This document shows positions 1 through 8,350 of a DNA stretch of 64,000 bases, in pieces; position 1 is the first letter of the stretch, and each line of letters begins with the position of its first letter. Origin of the DNA: DASYLJ01 sp964404165. Lineage in GTDB: Bacteria > Desulfobacterota > Binatia > DP-6. The position numbers and the translations under genes were made by a program. The notes beneath the pieces are model-generated. The model did not search any database. It had not been told where the DNA came from and saw only the letters and a list, made by a program, of their open reading frames with translations. The stretch covers positions 1-64,000 of the forward strand of contig CAYOIZ010000037.1 of NCBI GenBank assembly GCA_964404165.1. Direction: 5' to 3'.

Positions 1-1436
1 ACGAGCTGTGCCAGGAGCGAGACGTCGATCTCGTCGTCGCCGAAGGCGATGGCGTGCATGCGGTGCGCGCGCACGCGCTCGCGCCGTCCGCTGCCGACGG
101 CATCGAGCGACGCCGGATCGGGAACGCGCGGCATGCGCGTGGGCCACGCGCCCGGAGACCGCGGCGCGGCGTCGCCGAGCGGCAGCGCCGCGGCGACCTC
201 GCGTGCACGTGTCCGGGCGTCCGTGGGACGATGGTCGCGCATCTGGACGACCGTGTCGGCGACGTCGAGCCAGTCGCCCGCGCCGCCGACGACCAGGACG
301 GACGACACGCCGTGCTCCGCGTGCAGTTGGCGCACGCGATCGACGAACGGGGTGATCGGCTCGTGCTCCGCCGGCACCAGCCGGCGCATGCGGGCGTCGC
401 GTACCATGAAGTTGCTCGCCGCGGTGTCCTCGTCGACGAGCAGCGCGCGCGCGCCGGCTTCGAGGGCCTCGACGATGGCGGCGGCCTGCGACGTGCTGCC
501 GGACGCGTCGTCGGTATCGAAGCGCTCCGTCGACCGTCCGAGGGGCAGGCGGCCGATGAACGGACGCAGGTCGACGGCGCGCACCGAGCGCCCGTCCTCG
601 GCGCGGACCGACACGGCATCGGCGGCGGTCACGCAGCGCTCGCGGCCGTCGCCGGGAGGATGGTCGTAGACGCCGTGCGCGATCGCGTCGAGGAGCGTCG
701 ACTTGCCGTGATAGCCGCCGCCGACGACGAGCGTCACGCCGGTGGGGATGCCGAGGCCGCGCAGCGTCCCGGCGTGGGGTGCGGTCAACGTCACGGCCAG
801 CGTCTCGGGGGCCACCAGGGGGACCGCGTCCGAAAGCGGCGCGTCGTCGACGCCGCTCCGTCGCGGCAGGATGCTGCCGTCGGCGAGAAAGGCGACCAGC
901 CCGTGCGTGGCGAGGGCCGCACGCAGCGCCACCTGGTCCTCGACGGCGGCCACGTGTGCCGTCAGGGCTGCACCGTCGTGCGCCACGACGGCGTCGTACG
1001 CGGCGGACGGCAGCGTGTCGGTGAGCACCGTCGCGGCCTCGCGACCACGGATGCGACGTCCGGTCGCGGGCAGGCCGACGGTGAGGCGCACGACGACCGC
1101 GCCGTCCTCGGCCACGACGACCCCCGTGCGCTCGAGGATCGCCGCACCGGGCCGGGCGATCGCGAGCGGGGCGACGAGGCGGCGGGCGAGCGCACGCTGG
1201 AAGAAATCGGCAGTCGCCCGGCGTGCATCGGCGGATGCGTGTGCCGTCGCCGGCAGGGCGACGATCGATGCGGGCAGGTCGAGTCGGAGCCGACTGGGAG
1301 CCGCGAAGGGATCGGCCTGGACGTGCTCGAGAACCAGCATGCCAGCACCCACCGTCCACGACCGCCGGCCGATGTCGCGGTAGGCGGGGTAGGGACGGCC
1401 GTCGAGGCGGGTCGTGGCCTCGGCCAGGAGCGACAT
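1..1436 (-). CDS. ABC-class ATPase (COG3044/PF09818), 3' part missing
   Basis: The gene reads from an ATG at 1436 and is still open after 478 codons at the left edge. Family members are usually about 550-570 residues, so the C-terminus lies outside the window. Seen: the N-terminal signature HVQADPFAAPSRLRL, a Walker A loop GGGYHGKSTLLDAI near residue 239, then DASGSTSQAAAIVEALEAG and LLVDEDTAASNFM, the family's signature/Walker B region. The last visible residues (HAIAFGDDEID) match the conserved family tail. It is a soluble P-loop ATPase with no membrane segments, and its cellular role is not established. It is divergent from the secreted dehydrogenase at 1514. Family assignment is firm, function is not. 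Confidence 0.9.
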   Translation of the reverse strand, partial: MSLLAEATTRLDGRPYPAYRDIGRRSWTVGAGMLVLEHVQADPFAAPSRLRLDLPASIVALPATAHASADARRATADFFQRALARRLVAPLAIARPGAAILERTGVVVAEDGAVVVRLTVGLPATGRRIRGREAATVLTDTLPSAAYDAVVAHDGAALTAHVAAVEDQVALRAALATHGLVAFLADGSILPRRSGVDDAPLSDAVPLVAPETLAVTLTAPHAGTLRGLGIPTGVTLVVGGGYHGKSTLLDAIAHGVYDHPPGDGRERCVTAADAVSVRAEDGRSVRAVDLRPFIGRLPLGRSTERFDTDDASGSTSQAAAIVEALEAGARALLVDEDTAASNFMVRDARMRRLVPAEHEPITPFVDRVRQLHAEHGVSSVLVVGGAGDWLDVADTVVQMRDHRPTDARTRAREVAAALPLGDAAPRSPGAWPTRMPRVPDPASLDAVGSGRRERVRAHRMHAIAFGDDEIDVSLLAQL

Positions 1437-1513
1437 CGGCGGAGAATACACGAAATGTACGTTGACCACGGCACAGGCCCACCGTATGACCCGACCTTGG
1501 AGGGGACCGGATC

Positions 1514-3340
1514 ATGATTGGACACGCCCGCCTCGCGTCGTACCTGGCGCTCGCCCTGCTCGCAGCTCCCGCGTTCGCGGCCGATCGACCGGTGGCCGGC
1601 GACAGCCTGGTGCTGAAGGATCCGTCGAACCCGAACGGTCGTGCGGTGAAGTTCAAGGCCGCCAAGGATTTGGCGGTCGCGCCCGGCAACGGCGACGATC
1701 CCACCACGGTCGGTGCCACGCTCGAAGTGCGCGGCGCCAACCCCGGCGACGGCAGCTCGGGCGTCGTCACGCTCGCGCCCGGTCTGTGGAAGGGGCTCGG
1801 CAATCCGGCGGGCAGCAAGGGGTACAAGTACACCGATCCGTCGCGCGCCGACGGCGTGAAGACCGTGCTCCTCAAGCCCGGCAACAGCGGCGGTACGCTG
1901 TCGATCGCCGGTGGCGGCAGCGACTGGAGCTACGCCGTCACGCAGCCGCAGGGCGCCGTCGACGTGCTGCTCACCGTCGGCAGCGACGTCTACTGTGCGC
2001 GCTTCACGAGCCTGCAACCGAACCAGGCAGGGCTCGCGAAGGGCAAGAACGCGGTCGCGCCGGCCGACTGCAGCCCGCCCGTCGGTCCCACGTGCGGCAA
2101 CGGCGTCGCCGAGGCGCCCGAGGAATGCGACGATGGCGGCACCGGCGACGGTGACGGCTGCTCGTCCACCTGCACGCTCGAGGACACCTCGGCGCTGTGC
2201 GCCGGCGTGCCGACGGCCGACGGGACCGCGCTCGACAGCGTGCGCGTCGCGAGCGGCCTCACGCGTCCGCTGCACGTCACGGCGCCGCGTCTCGATCCGA
2301 GCCGCATCTTCATCTCCGAGCAGGACGGCTTCATCCGCATCCTGAAGAACGGCGTCCTGCTGCCCACCCCGTTCCTCGACATCGAGGACGAGGTCTCGTG
2401 CTGCGGTGAGCGCGGGCTCCTCAGCATGGCCTTCGATCCCGACTACGAGAGCAACGGCACGTTCTACGTCAACGTGACGAACAACGCCGGCGATACCGAG
2501 ATCCGGCGCTACACCGTGAGCGGCAATCCCGACGTCGCGAACCCGACGGGCACGCCGATCCTCACCATCGAGCAGGACTTCTCGAACCACAACGGCGGGC
2601 AGATCGCGTTCGGCCCCGACGGCTACCTCTACATCGGCATGGGCGACGGCGGCAGCGGCGGTGATCCGAACGAGCGCGCACAGGACGACGGCCAGCTGCT
2701 CGGCAAGATGCTGCGGATCGACGTGGACGCGCCGATGTACAGCATCCCGCCGACGAACCCGTTCGTCGGCGCGGGAGACCCGCTCGACGAGATCTGGGCG
2801 AAGGGCGTGCGCAACCCGTATCGTTTCAGCTTCGATCGCGGCACCGGCGACCTCTACATCGCCGACGTCGGACAGAACACGTGGGAAGAGGTGGACGTCC
2901 AGCCTGCGTCGAGCACGGGCGGCGAGAACTACGGCTGGGACGTCTTCGAGGCCCACGCGTGCTTCGAGCCGACGCCGCCCGACACCATGTGCCCGGCGCC
3001 GCCCACCGGCTTCACGTTCCCGGTCCTCGAGTACAACCACGGCCAGGGCTGCTCGATCACGGGTGGCTTCGTCTACCGCGGCTGCGCCATGCCCGACCTG
3101 CAGGGCACGTACTTCTACTCGGACATCTGCAGCGCGTTCATCCGCACGTTCACCGGCGTGTCGGGCGGCGTCGCGCAGAACCAGCAGAACCGCACCGCCG
3201 ACGTGGCGCCCGGCGGCGGCCTCTCGATCGGCGGCGTCAGCTCGTTCGGCGAGGACGCCCGCGGCGAGCTCTACGTCGTCGACTACGGCGACGGCTCCGT
3301 CGGTCAGGGCGAAGTCTACCGGATCGTCCCCACGCCGTAG
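1514..3340 (+). CDS. Secreted GSDH-type (PQQ-dependent) sugar dehydrogenase with Cys-rich insert
   Basis: 608 residues. A Sec signal peptide ends near AAPAFAA (about residue 22). Residues ~25-185 form a beta-rich domain shared with the protein at 16096-17046. A short Cys-rich module follows (CGNGVAEAPEECDDG, about 195-222), of the DUF4215/Myxococcus Cys-rich type. The C-terminal ~360 residues are a glucose/sorbosone dehydrogenase beta-propeller (RIFISEQDGFIRIL, GLLSMAFDP, NHNGGQIAFGPDGYLYIGMGDGG, GVRNPYRFSFD). The family oxidises aldoses or related alcohols with PQQ in the periplasm or outside the cell. Substrate is unknown and no PQQ biosynthesis genes are nearby. Start: ATG preceded by GGAGGGGACC. 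GSDH assignment is strong; enzymatic activity is inferred. Confidence 0.9.
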   Translation: MIGHARLASYLALALLAAPAFAADRPVAGDSLVLKDPSNPNGRAVKFKAAKDLAVAPGNGDDPTTVGATLEVRGANPGDGSSGVVTLAPGLWKGLGNPAGSKGYKYTDPSRADGVKTVLLKPGNSGGTLSIAGGGSDWSYAVTQPQGAVDVLLTVGSDVYCARFTSLQPNQAGLAKGKNAVAPADCSPPVGPTCGNGVAEAPEECDDGGTGDGDGCSSTCTLEDTSALCAGVPTADGTALDSVRVASGLTRPLHVTAPRLDPSRIFISEQDGFIRILKNGVLLPTPFLDIEDEVSCCGERGLLSMAFDPDYESNGTFYVNVTNNAGDTEIRRYTVSGNPDVANPTGTPILTIEQDFSNHNGGQIAFGPDGYLYIGMGDGGSGGDPNERAQDDGQLLGKMLRIDVDAPMYSIPPTNPFVGAGDPLDEIWAKGVRNPYRFSFDRGTGDLYIADVGQNTWEEVDVQPASSTGGENYGWDVFEAHACFEPTPPDTMCPAPPTGFTFPVLEYNHGQGCSITGGFVYRGCAMPDLQGTYFYSDICSAFIRTFTGVSGGVAQNQQNRTADVAPGGGLSIGGVSSFGEDARGELYVVDYGDGSVGQGEVYRIVPTP

Positions 3341-3364
3341 GCGTTCCCAATCGTGCGTACCCGT

Positions 3365-3394
3365 ATGCCGCGCCGGCTTCGCCGGCCGCGGCAT
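3365..3394. terminator. GC-rich hairpin after the dehydrogenase gene
   Basis: Arms ATGCCGCGCCGGC (3365-3377) and GCCGGCCGCGGCAT (3381-3394) pair around a TTC loop with one bulged base. The hairpin lies 25 bases past the stop at 3340. There is no clear T-run, so an intrinsic terminator is possible but an mRNA 3' stabiliser or repetitive palindrome is equally plausible. Confidence 0.4.
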
Positions 3395-3437
3395 GCCGGT
3401 CGCGCGGGAATCGTCGCGCCAATCTTGCGGTCCCTCC

Positions 3438-3462
3438 CGCGCCAAGACATGGTCTTGGCGCG
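3438..3462. promoter_or_regulatory. Perfect 11-bp inverted repeat abutting a start codon
   Basis: CCGCGCCAAGAC at 3437-3448 and GTCTTGGCGCG at 3452-3462 give 11 fully paired bases (3438-3448 with 3452-3462) around an ATG loop. The right arm ends directly against the ATG of the rescue-factor gene at 3463. It could be a translation-blocking hairpin or a dimeric operator. No other Shine-Dalgarno sequence is visible upstream of that start. Confidence 0.5.
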
Positions 3463-3867
3463 ATGGTCAGTTCGGACAAGGAGCGCGCGCTGCGCGATCG
3501 CATGACGGCTCTCGGCATCCGTGACGAGGATCTCGAGGAGACGTTCGTGCGCTCGGGGGGAAAGGGTGGCCAGAACGTCAACAAGGTCGCCACCTGCGTC
3601 GTGCTCCGACACCGACCGACGGGCTTCGGCGTGAAGTGCCAGGAGACGCGGACGCAGGCGATGAACCGCTTTCTCGCCCGTCGCCTGCTGGTCGAGAAGA
3701 TCGAGGCCGATCGCCTCGGCCGCGCCAGCAAGCGCGAGCAGGAGTTCGAAAAGGTGCGGCGGCAGAAGCGCAAGCGCTCGAAACGCGCCAAGGAGAAGAT
3801 GCTCGAGGGCAAGCGCGCGCAGAGCGAGAAGAAGGCGGCGCGCCGTGCACCGGGGCGGGAGGAGTGA
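3463..3867 (+). CDS. Peptide chain release factor-like GGQ protein (ribosome rescue)
   Basis: 134 residues. It has only the catalytic RF-1 domain: the GGQ loop reads SGGKGGQNVNKVAT (about residues 27-40), followed by CQETRTQAMNRFLARRLL. A long Lys/Arg-rich helix fills the C-terminus (RQKRKRSKRAKEKM). Stop-codon-recognition domains are absent. This is the layout of ArfB/YaeJ-type factors, which hydrolyse peptidyl-tRNA on stalled ribosomes and use the basic tail in the empty mRNA channel. The ATG at 3463 was chosen because the conserved N-terminus begins there and a perfect inverted repeat ends immediately before it. The Slp lipoprotein follows after 4 bases, probably on one transcript. Assignment is good; the exact subfamily is uncertain. 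Confidence 0.85.
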   Translation: MVSSDKERALRDRMTALGIRDEDLEETFVRSGGKGGQNVNKVATCVVLRHRPTGFGVKCQETRTQAMNRFLARRLLVEKIEADRLGRASKREQEFEKVRRQKRKRSKRAKEKMLEGKRAQSEKKAARRAPGREE

Positions 3868-3871
3868 CGCC

Positions 3872-4381
3872 ATGGCGCGGCTCGTCGCCCTGCTGCTGGT
3901 CGTGGTGCTCGCCGGCTGCATGCGGCCGCCGCGGCCGGTCGCGGGCACGTTCCCGCCGCTGACCGTCGCCGAGGCCCAGCAGCAGCCGCACACGGGCGAG
4001 CGGGTGCGCTGGGGTGGCGACATCGTGGCGACGACCCCGAACGACGACGGCACGACCTGCTTCGAGGTCGTCAGCAAGCCGCTCGATTCCCGGGCGCGTC
4101 CGCGTCGGACCGACGACACCTTCGGTCGCTTCTTCGCGTGCGCCACCGGCTTCTACGATCCGTCGATCTGGGCCGCCGACCGCGAGATGACCGCCGCCGG
4201 CAGCATCGAGGGCACGCGGCAGGGGAAGGTGGGCGACTACGAGTACCCGTTCCCCGTCGTGCGCGCCGACGGCGTGTATCTCTGGCCGGAGCGTCGGACG
4301 GTGGATCAGCCGGTGATCTACAGCCCCTGGATCGGGTGGGGCCCCTACTGGGGACCGTACTGGGGTGGCGGCTGGTACTGA
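3872..4381 (+). CDS. Slp-family outer membrane lipoprotein
   Basis: 169 residues. The signal peptide has lipobox LAGC (Cys18), so the product should be a lipoprotein, most likely in the outer membrane. The body has the Slp-type pattern: QQQPHTGERVRWGGDI, then CFEVVSKPL, GRFFACATGFYDP and GSIEGTRQGKVGDYEYP, ending in a Trp/Tyr/Gly-rich tail (WIGWGPYWGPYWGGG). Slp proteins are induced by starvation in enterobacteria; their molecular role is unknown. The ATG is 4 bases after the release-factor-like stop, indicating co-transcription. An upstream in-frame ATG at 3845 would overlap the preceding gene and spoil the signal peptide, so it was rejected. Confidence 0.85.
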   Translation: MARLVALLLVVVLAGCMRPPRPVAGTFPPLTVAEAQQQPHTGERVRWGGDIVATTPNDDGTTCFEVVSKPLDSRARPRRTDDTFGRFFACATGFYDPSIWAADREMTAAGSIEGTRQGKVGDYEYPFPVVRADGVYLWPERRTVDQPVIYSPWIGWGPYWGPYWGGGWY

Positions 4382-4387
4382 TTCGGG

Positions 4388-4421
4388 GCGGCCGCCGGCG
4401 CTGGTGCGCACCGGCGGCCGC
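4388..4421. terminator. Bidirectional terminator-like hairpin
   Basis: GCGGCCGCCGG (4388-4398) and CCGGCGGCCGC (4411-4421) are perfect 11-base complements with a 12-base loop. The hairpin sits between the convergent Slp gene (stop 4381) and the acyl-CoA dehydrogenase gene (stop 4430), where it could serve both. No T-run is present. Confidence 0.6.
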
Positions 4422-4429
4422 TGCCGCGA

Positions 4430-6283
4430 TCAGTGTGCGGTCGAGAACGCGTTGTCGGAGACGTCGAGCGCCGAGCGGTCGCCGGCGGTGATCATCGCCA
4501 CCTTCGAGTGCACGCCCGGCAGGACGTTGTTGACGTAGAACTTCGCCGCCATGACCTTGCCGGAGTAGAAGTCGAACTCCTCCTGGCTCTGGTCGTCGCT
4601 GTCGTTGCCGCGCTTGCGCTCGGCGATGACCGCGGCCTCGAGCAGGAGCTTGGCGATCGTGACCTCGGCCATCACCTCGAGGAAGGCGTTGGCGTACAGC
4701 GTCACCTGGTCGATCTTGCCGCCCATGAAGAACTCCATGAGCCCGCCCGCGGCGCGCTGGAGCGCGTCGGAGGCCTCGCCGAGCGCCTGCACCTCGCCGG
4801 CGATGCCGGGCGTCTTGCCGTTCTTCTTGACGAACTCGGCGATCTCGCCGAGGAACGCGGCGAAGCTCTCGCCGCCGTTGGCCTGCAGCTTGCGGGCCAC
4901 CAGGTCCATCGCCTGGATGTGGTTCGTGCCCTCGTAGATCGAGAGGATCTTGGCGTCACGACAATACTGCTCGACGGGATTGTCGGTGACGTAGCCCGCG
5001 CCGCCGTAGGTCTGGATCGCCATCTCGGTGATGCGGAACGCCTGGTCGGAGCAGTACGCCTTCACGATCGGCGTGAGGAGGTCCACCATGCCCTGATGGT
5101 AGGCGGCCTTGCCGGCGTCGCTCTTGGCGAACGCGAGCGCCAGGTCGGAGTGGAGCGCCAGCTTCACCGCCAGCGTCCGCATGCCCTCCACCTTGGCTTT
5201 CATCTCGAGCAGCATGCGCCGCACGTCGGAGTGGTCGATGATGGCGACGCGGGGCGCGTTCGGATCCTTGAAGTTCTTCACCGACGAGCCCTGCTGCCGC
5301 TCGCGCGCGTAGCGCAGCGCGTTCAGGAACGCCGTCGACGCGATCGACACGCCCTGGATGCCGACGGCGATGCGCGAGCTGTTCATCATGCGGAACATCT
5401 GCTTGATGCCCTGATGCTGCTGGCCGCCGACGAGGATGCCGCGGCATTTGCCGTTCTCGCCGAAGTTCAGCACGGCGGTGGCCGACGCCTTGATGCCGAG
5501 CTTGTGCTCGATCGAGCCGGTGACGACGTCGTTGTCCTCGCCGAGGCTGCCGTCGTCGTTGACCCACACCTTCGGCACGATGAAGAGCGAGAGGCCTTTG
5601 GTGCCCGCCGGCGCGCCGTCGATGCGGGCCAGCACCAGGTGGATGATGTTCTCGGCGAGGTCGTGATCGCCCGCGGAGATCCAGCACTTGGTGCCGCTGA
5701 TCGCGTAGACGTGGCCGTCGAGCTGCTTGGCGCGCGTCTTGGTGGCGCCGACGTCGGAGCCGGCATGCGGCTCGGACAGGCACATGGTGCCACCGAAGCG
5801 GCCGCCCAGCATGTGCGGGAGGAACTTCTCCTTGTCCTCGGGGAGCGCGAAGTGGTGGATCACGTCGGCCGCCCCGTGGGTGAGACCCGGGTACATGTTG
5901 AAGGCGGTGTTCGCGCCGCTCTGCAGCTCCTGGAGGATGACCTCGATGGCGTGCGGCCCGCCGAAGCCGCCGGCTTCCTGCGGCATGGCGAAGGAGATGA
6001 AGCCGAGCTCGAAGACCTTCTTCCAGGCCTCCTTGAAGCCGGGCGGGGTGTGCACCACACCGTTCTCGAGGCGGCAGCCCTTGCGATCGGCCGGACCGTT
6101 CAGTGGCCCCGTCACCTCGGTCGTGAACCGCGCGCACTGCTCGATGACGGCGTCGCACTCGGCGCGCGAGAGGTGCGAATACAGCTCGTGCTCGAAGAGC
6201 TGCTCGATGTTCAGGTGCTCGTAGAGCGTGAACTGGATGGCGCGCAGGTCGATCTTGTAGTTGTTGATGGCGGCCTCGGACAT
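4430..6283 (-). CDS. Acyl-CoA dehydrogenase, FadE5/DmdC type
   Basis: 617 residues, well above the ~380 of ordinary acyl-CoA dehydrogenases and typical of the FadE5/3-methylmercaptopropionyl-CoA dehydrogenase group with an extra C-terminal domain (about residues 470-600). It catalyses FAD-dependent alpha,beta-desaturation of acyl-CoA. Seen: MCLSEPHAGSDVGATKTRA, GTKCWISAGDHDL, QIYGG-like AIQTYGGAGYVTDNPVEQ and ILSIYEGTNHIQAMDL, whose Glu occupies the usual catalytic-base position. The start ATG at 6283 follows GAGGAGGATCCGCAGC, a strong Shine-Dalgarno. It is a single transcription unit with its own upstream region (6284-6376). Acyl chain preference cannot be told from sequence. Confidence 0.93.
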   Translation of the reverse strand: MSEAAINNYKIDLRAIQFTLYEHLNIEQLFEHELYSHLSRAECDAVIEQCARFTTEVTGPLNGPADRKGCRLENGVVHTPPGFKEAWKKVFELGFISFAMPQEAGGFGGPHAIEVILQELQSGANTAFNMYPGLTHGAADVIHHFALPEDKEKFLPHMLGGRFGGTMCLSEPHAGSDVGATKTRAKQLDGHVYAISGTKCWISAGDHDLAENIIHLVLARIDGAPAGTKGLSLFIVPKVWVNDDGSLGEDNDVVTGSIEHKLGIKASATAVLNFGENGKCRGILVGGQQHQGIKQMFRMMNSSRIAVGIQGVSIASTAFLNALRYARERQQGSSVKNFKDPNAPRVAIIDHSDVRRMLLEMKAKVEGMRTLAVKLALHSDLALAFAKSDAGKAAYHQGMVDLLTPIVKAYCSDQAFRITEMAIQTYGGAGYVTDNPVEQYCRDAKILSIYEGTNHIQAMDLVARKLQANGGESFAAFLGEIAEFVKKNGKTPGIAGEVQALGEASDALQRAAGGLMEFFMGGKIDQVTLYANAFLEVMAEVTIAKLLLEAAVIAERKRGNDSDDQSQEEFDFYSGKVMAAKFYVNNVLPGVHSKVAMITAGDRSALDVSDNAFSTAH

Positions 6284-6305
6284 GCTGCGGATCCTCCTCG
6301 GAGCG

Positions 6306-6354
6306 GGGTGGTGCGAACCACCCTAAAGACCCGGTTATGCCGCACCATGTCAAG
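6306..6354 (-). promoter_or_regulatory. Candidate promoter and operator of the acyl-CoA dehydrogenase gene
   Basis: On the minus strand a perfect -35-like TTGACA lies at 6354-6349. Downstream, GGGTGGT (6323-6317) and ACCACCC (6312-6306) form a perfect 7-base inverted repeat with a 4-base loop, about where transcription would start. A convincing -10 box at 16-18 bases is not visible, so the promoter is tentative. The palindrome is a plausible repressor site. Confidence 0.35.
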
Positions 6355-6376
6355 GAGAAACGGGGGCAGCCGGGCG

Positions 6377-8350
6377 TCAGAAATCGAAGCGCCGCGTGAG
6401 GCGGAAGAGCACGATGGTGGCGTCGTAGTCGTTGCCTGGCCGGGACGGCTCCTCGTACTCGATGCGGCGTACCTCGATCCCCGGCTCGACGAACGGGTGC
6501 CGGAAGGTGAGGAAGGCGCCGGCGTCGATACGGTCGAGGTTCCAGCGCTCGTTCGCGGGTAGTCCGGGCTCGAAGCTGGGGGCCAGGGTGTCGTCGGAAT
6601 GCACCCAGGCGACGTTCCATCCCGTCGACCAGGCATGGCCGAAGAGCTGGAAGTCGTACGCGAGGGTGCTGGTGACGACGTCCTCGCTGCCGCGTTGGAT
6701 CGAGGTCGTGGGACGGTAGCGGGGGGCGATCAGGATCAGGTTGCTGGCGTCGAGGTCGCGGCGCGTGTAGCCGGCGAAGGCCACGAGGCCCGCGATCGGC
6801 GTGATGCTCAGCGACACGGTATTGCCGAAGCGCTGCACGCGTCCCTGGAAGTCGGCGTTCTCGAAGCTGTCGGCGCGGAAGTCGTACGCCAGCTGCAGCC
6901 AGTCGCGCGGACGCACCCGCAGGCCGGCGGTACCGCGATTGTCGAAGGTGTAGGCGATCTCGCGCGACGGCACGCGCGGCGCGCCCTGGACGTCGCTGCC
7001 CGGGATCGTCCATGGATCGTCCATCGTCACGTTGTCGTAGCGTGCGACGAGATCGAGCCAGCGGACCGGCTTCCAGCTGGCCTCGCCGACGGCGCCGATC
7101 AGGTCGGTGGCCGTGCTCTGGTCGGCGATCGAGAACGCGGCGTCGCGCCGGGCGTACTGCGTGCCCGCGCGCAGCATCAGGCTGCGTACGGGGCGTACCT
7201 CGACGTCCGCGATCACCCGATGCAGCCGGACGTGGTAGCTGGTGGCGGTCTCGAGACGGCCCGGGTCGAGCAGCGCATCGAGATCGCCGTCCTGGCTGCG
7301 GTCGTCGTACCGATACGACAGGTGGAACGTCGCCTGGCGGGTCAGCACCAGGTTGGCGCCCAGGTCGACGAGCTGCGTGTCGAGCGAAGCGTCGCTGTGA
7401 TCGATGCGCGTCGACGGCCCGGTGTCCGCCGGAATCGCGCTGGTGCCGTCGCGGTACCGCGTCCGATCGTACGACAGGCCGGCGTGGGCGTAGACGTAGC
7501 CGCCGGTCAGCTCGAGGCGATCGCCGATGGGCCGACGCACCCGCACCCGGGTGATGGGGATCTCGAGATGGTCGTCGGCGACGCTCTGCCAGCTCTCGAG
7601 GTCGAAGCCGTCGGCGGGATCGACGCCCCGCGGATTGCGCGGCCCGTGCAGGCCGTAGCTGCGGGTCACGTAGCGGTACTGCTGCTCGAGGAAGAACGCC
7701 GTGCCCAGGGCGGAGAACTCGGTGCCGAGGCTGCCGACGTGGGTCACCTGGCGCTGCGGCGCGTTCACGACGTAGACCTCGGCCCCGGGGACCAGCACGG
7801 TCGAGGTCCCGTCGCCCTGGCGCTGGTAGAGCCGATAGCCCGCGATCAGCGTCGGCAGCCCCGGCGGATGCAGGCGCAGCTCGACGACGCCGTTCGTCCG
7901 CGTCAGGTCGAACGCGTGCAGGTCGGCGGTGCGGATGTTCCCCGCCACCGGTGCGCGGAAGAGCTCCGGCACGTCGTAGAAGTACTTCGAGCGGATGAAG
8001 TCGACCTTGAGGTCCCAGAGCTTGCGCTCGGTGGCGGTGAGGACGAAGCGCGACACCGGCTCGTCGCCCGGGCTGTCCACCTCGAGGTGGAAGCGGTCGA
8101 CCGGCATCGCTGCCGCGTCGTGCGCCTCGCCGTCGAGCGTGAACAGGAAGAGCCGCCCGCCCGACTGCAGGTCGTAGTCCTCGTCGTATTTGTCGGTCGA
8201 GCCGTCGACGTCGACCATCCGGTAGCCCGCCGACACCGCGCCCGTCAGATGGTACGGCAGGGGCGGCGGCGACGCGGGCGCGTCCTCGCCGCGACCGCGG
8301 CTGGCCGTGAGCACGAGCATGCCGAGCGCAACGACCAGCCGTCGGCGCAT
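6377..8350 (-). CDS. MtrB/PioB-family outer membrane porin of a cytochrome conduit
   Basis: 657 residues from ATG 8350 (GTG at 8353 would add one). A signal peptide ends near SRGRGEDA, followed by a long run of alternating polar/hydrophobic strands and a terminal Phe (FRLTRRFDF), the signature of an outer-membrane beta-barrel. Local matches to MtrB/PioB include TATERKLWDLKVDF, TLIAGYRLYQR and ELTGGYVYAHA. In Shewanella MtrB (about 700 residues, 26-28 strands) the barrel sheathes the decaheme MtrA. No cysteine occurs, so the N-terminal CXXC of Shewanella MtrB is absent. It is the last gene of the operon, its start overlapping the stop of the decaheme gene (TGATG). The family is confident; partner binding is inferred from context. 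Confidence 0.88.
   Translation of the reverse strand: MRRRLVVALGMLVLTASRGRGEDAPASPPPLPYHLTGAVSAGYRMVDVDGSTDKYDEDYDLQSGGRLFLFTLDGEAHDAAAMPVDRFHLEVDSPGDEPVSRFVLTATERKLWDLKVDFIRSKYFYDVPELFRAPVAGNIRTADLHAFDLTRTNGVVELRLHPPGLPTLIAGYRLYQRQGDGTSTVLVPGAEVYVVNAPQRQVTHVGSLGTEFSALGTAFFLEQQYRYVTRSYGLHGPRNPRGVDPADGFDLESWQSVADDHLEIPITRVRVRRPIGDRLELTGGYVYAHAGLSYDRTRYRDGTSAIPADTGPSTRIDHSDASLDTQLVDLGANLVLTRQATFHLSYRYDDRSQDGDLDALLDPGRLETATSYHVRLHRVIADVEVRPVRSLMLRAGTQYARRDAAFSIADQSTATDLIGAVGEASWKPVRWLDLVARYDNVTMDDPWTIPGSDVQGAPRVPSREIAYTFDNRGTAGLRVRPRDWLQLAYDFRADSFENADFQGRVQRFGNTVSLSITPIAGLVAFAGYTRRDLDASNLILIAPRYRPTTSIQRGSEDVVTSTLAYDFQLFGHAWSTGWNVAWVHSDDTLAPSFEPGLPANERWNLDRIDAGAFLTFRHPFVEPGIEVRRIEYEEPSRPGNDYDATIVLFRLTRRFDF

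Noticed and set aside
54..1517. 487-codon plus-strand frame at the left edge
   Set aside because: Antisense to the ABC-class ATPase, which has Walker A and family motifs. The plus-strand product has no recognisable domain.
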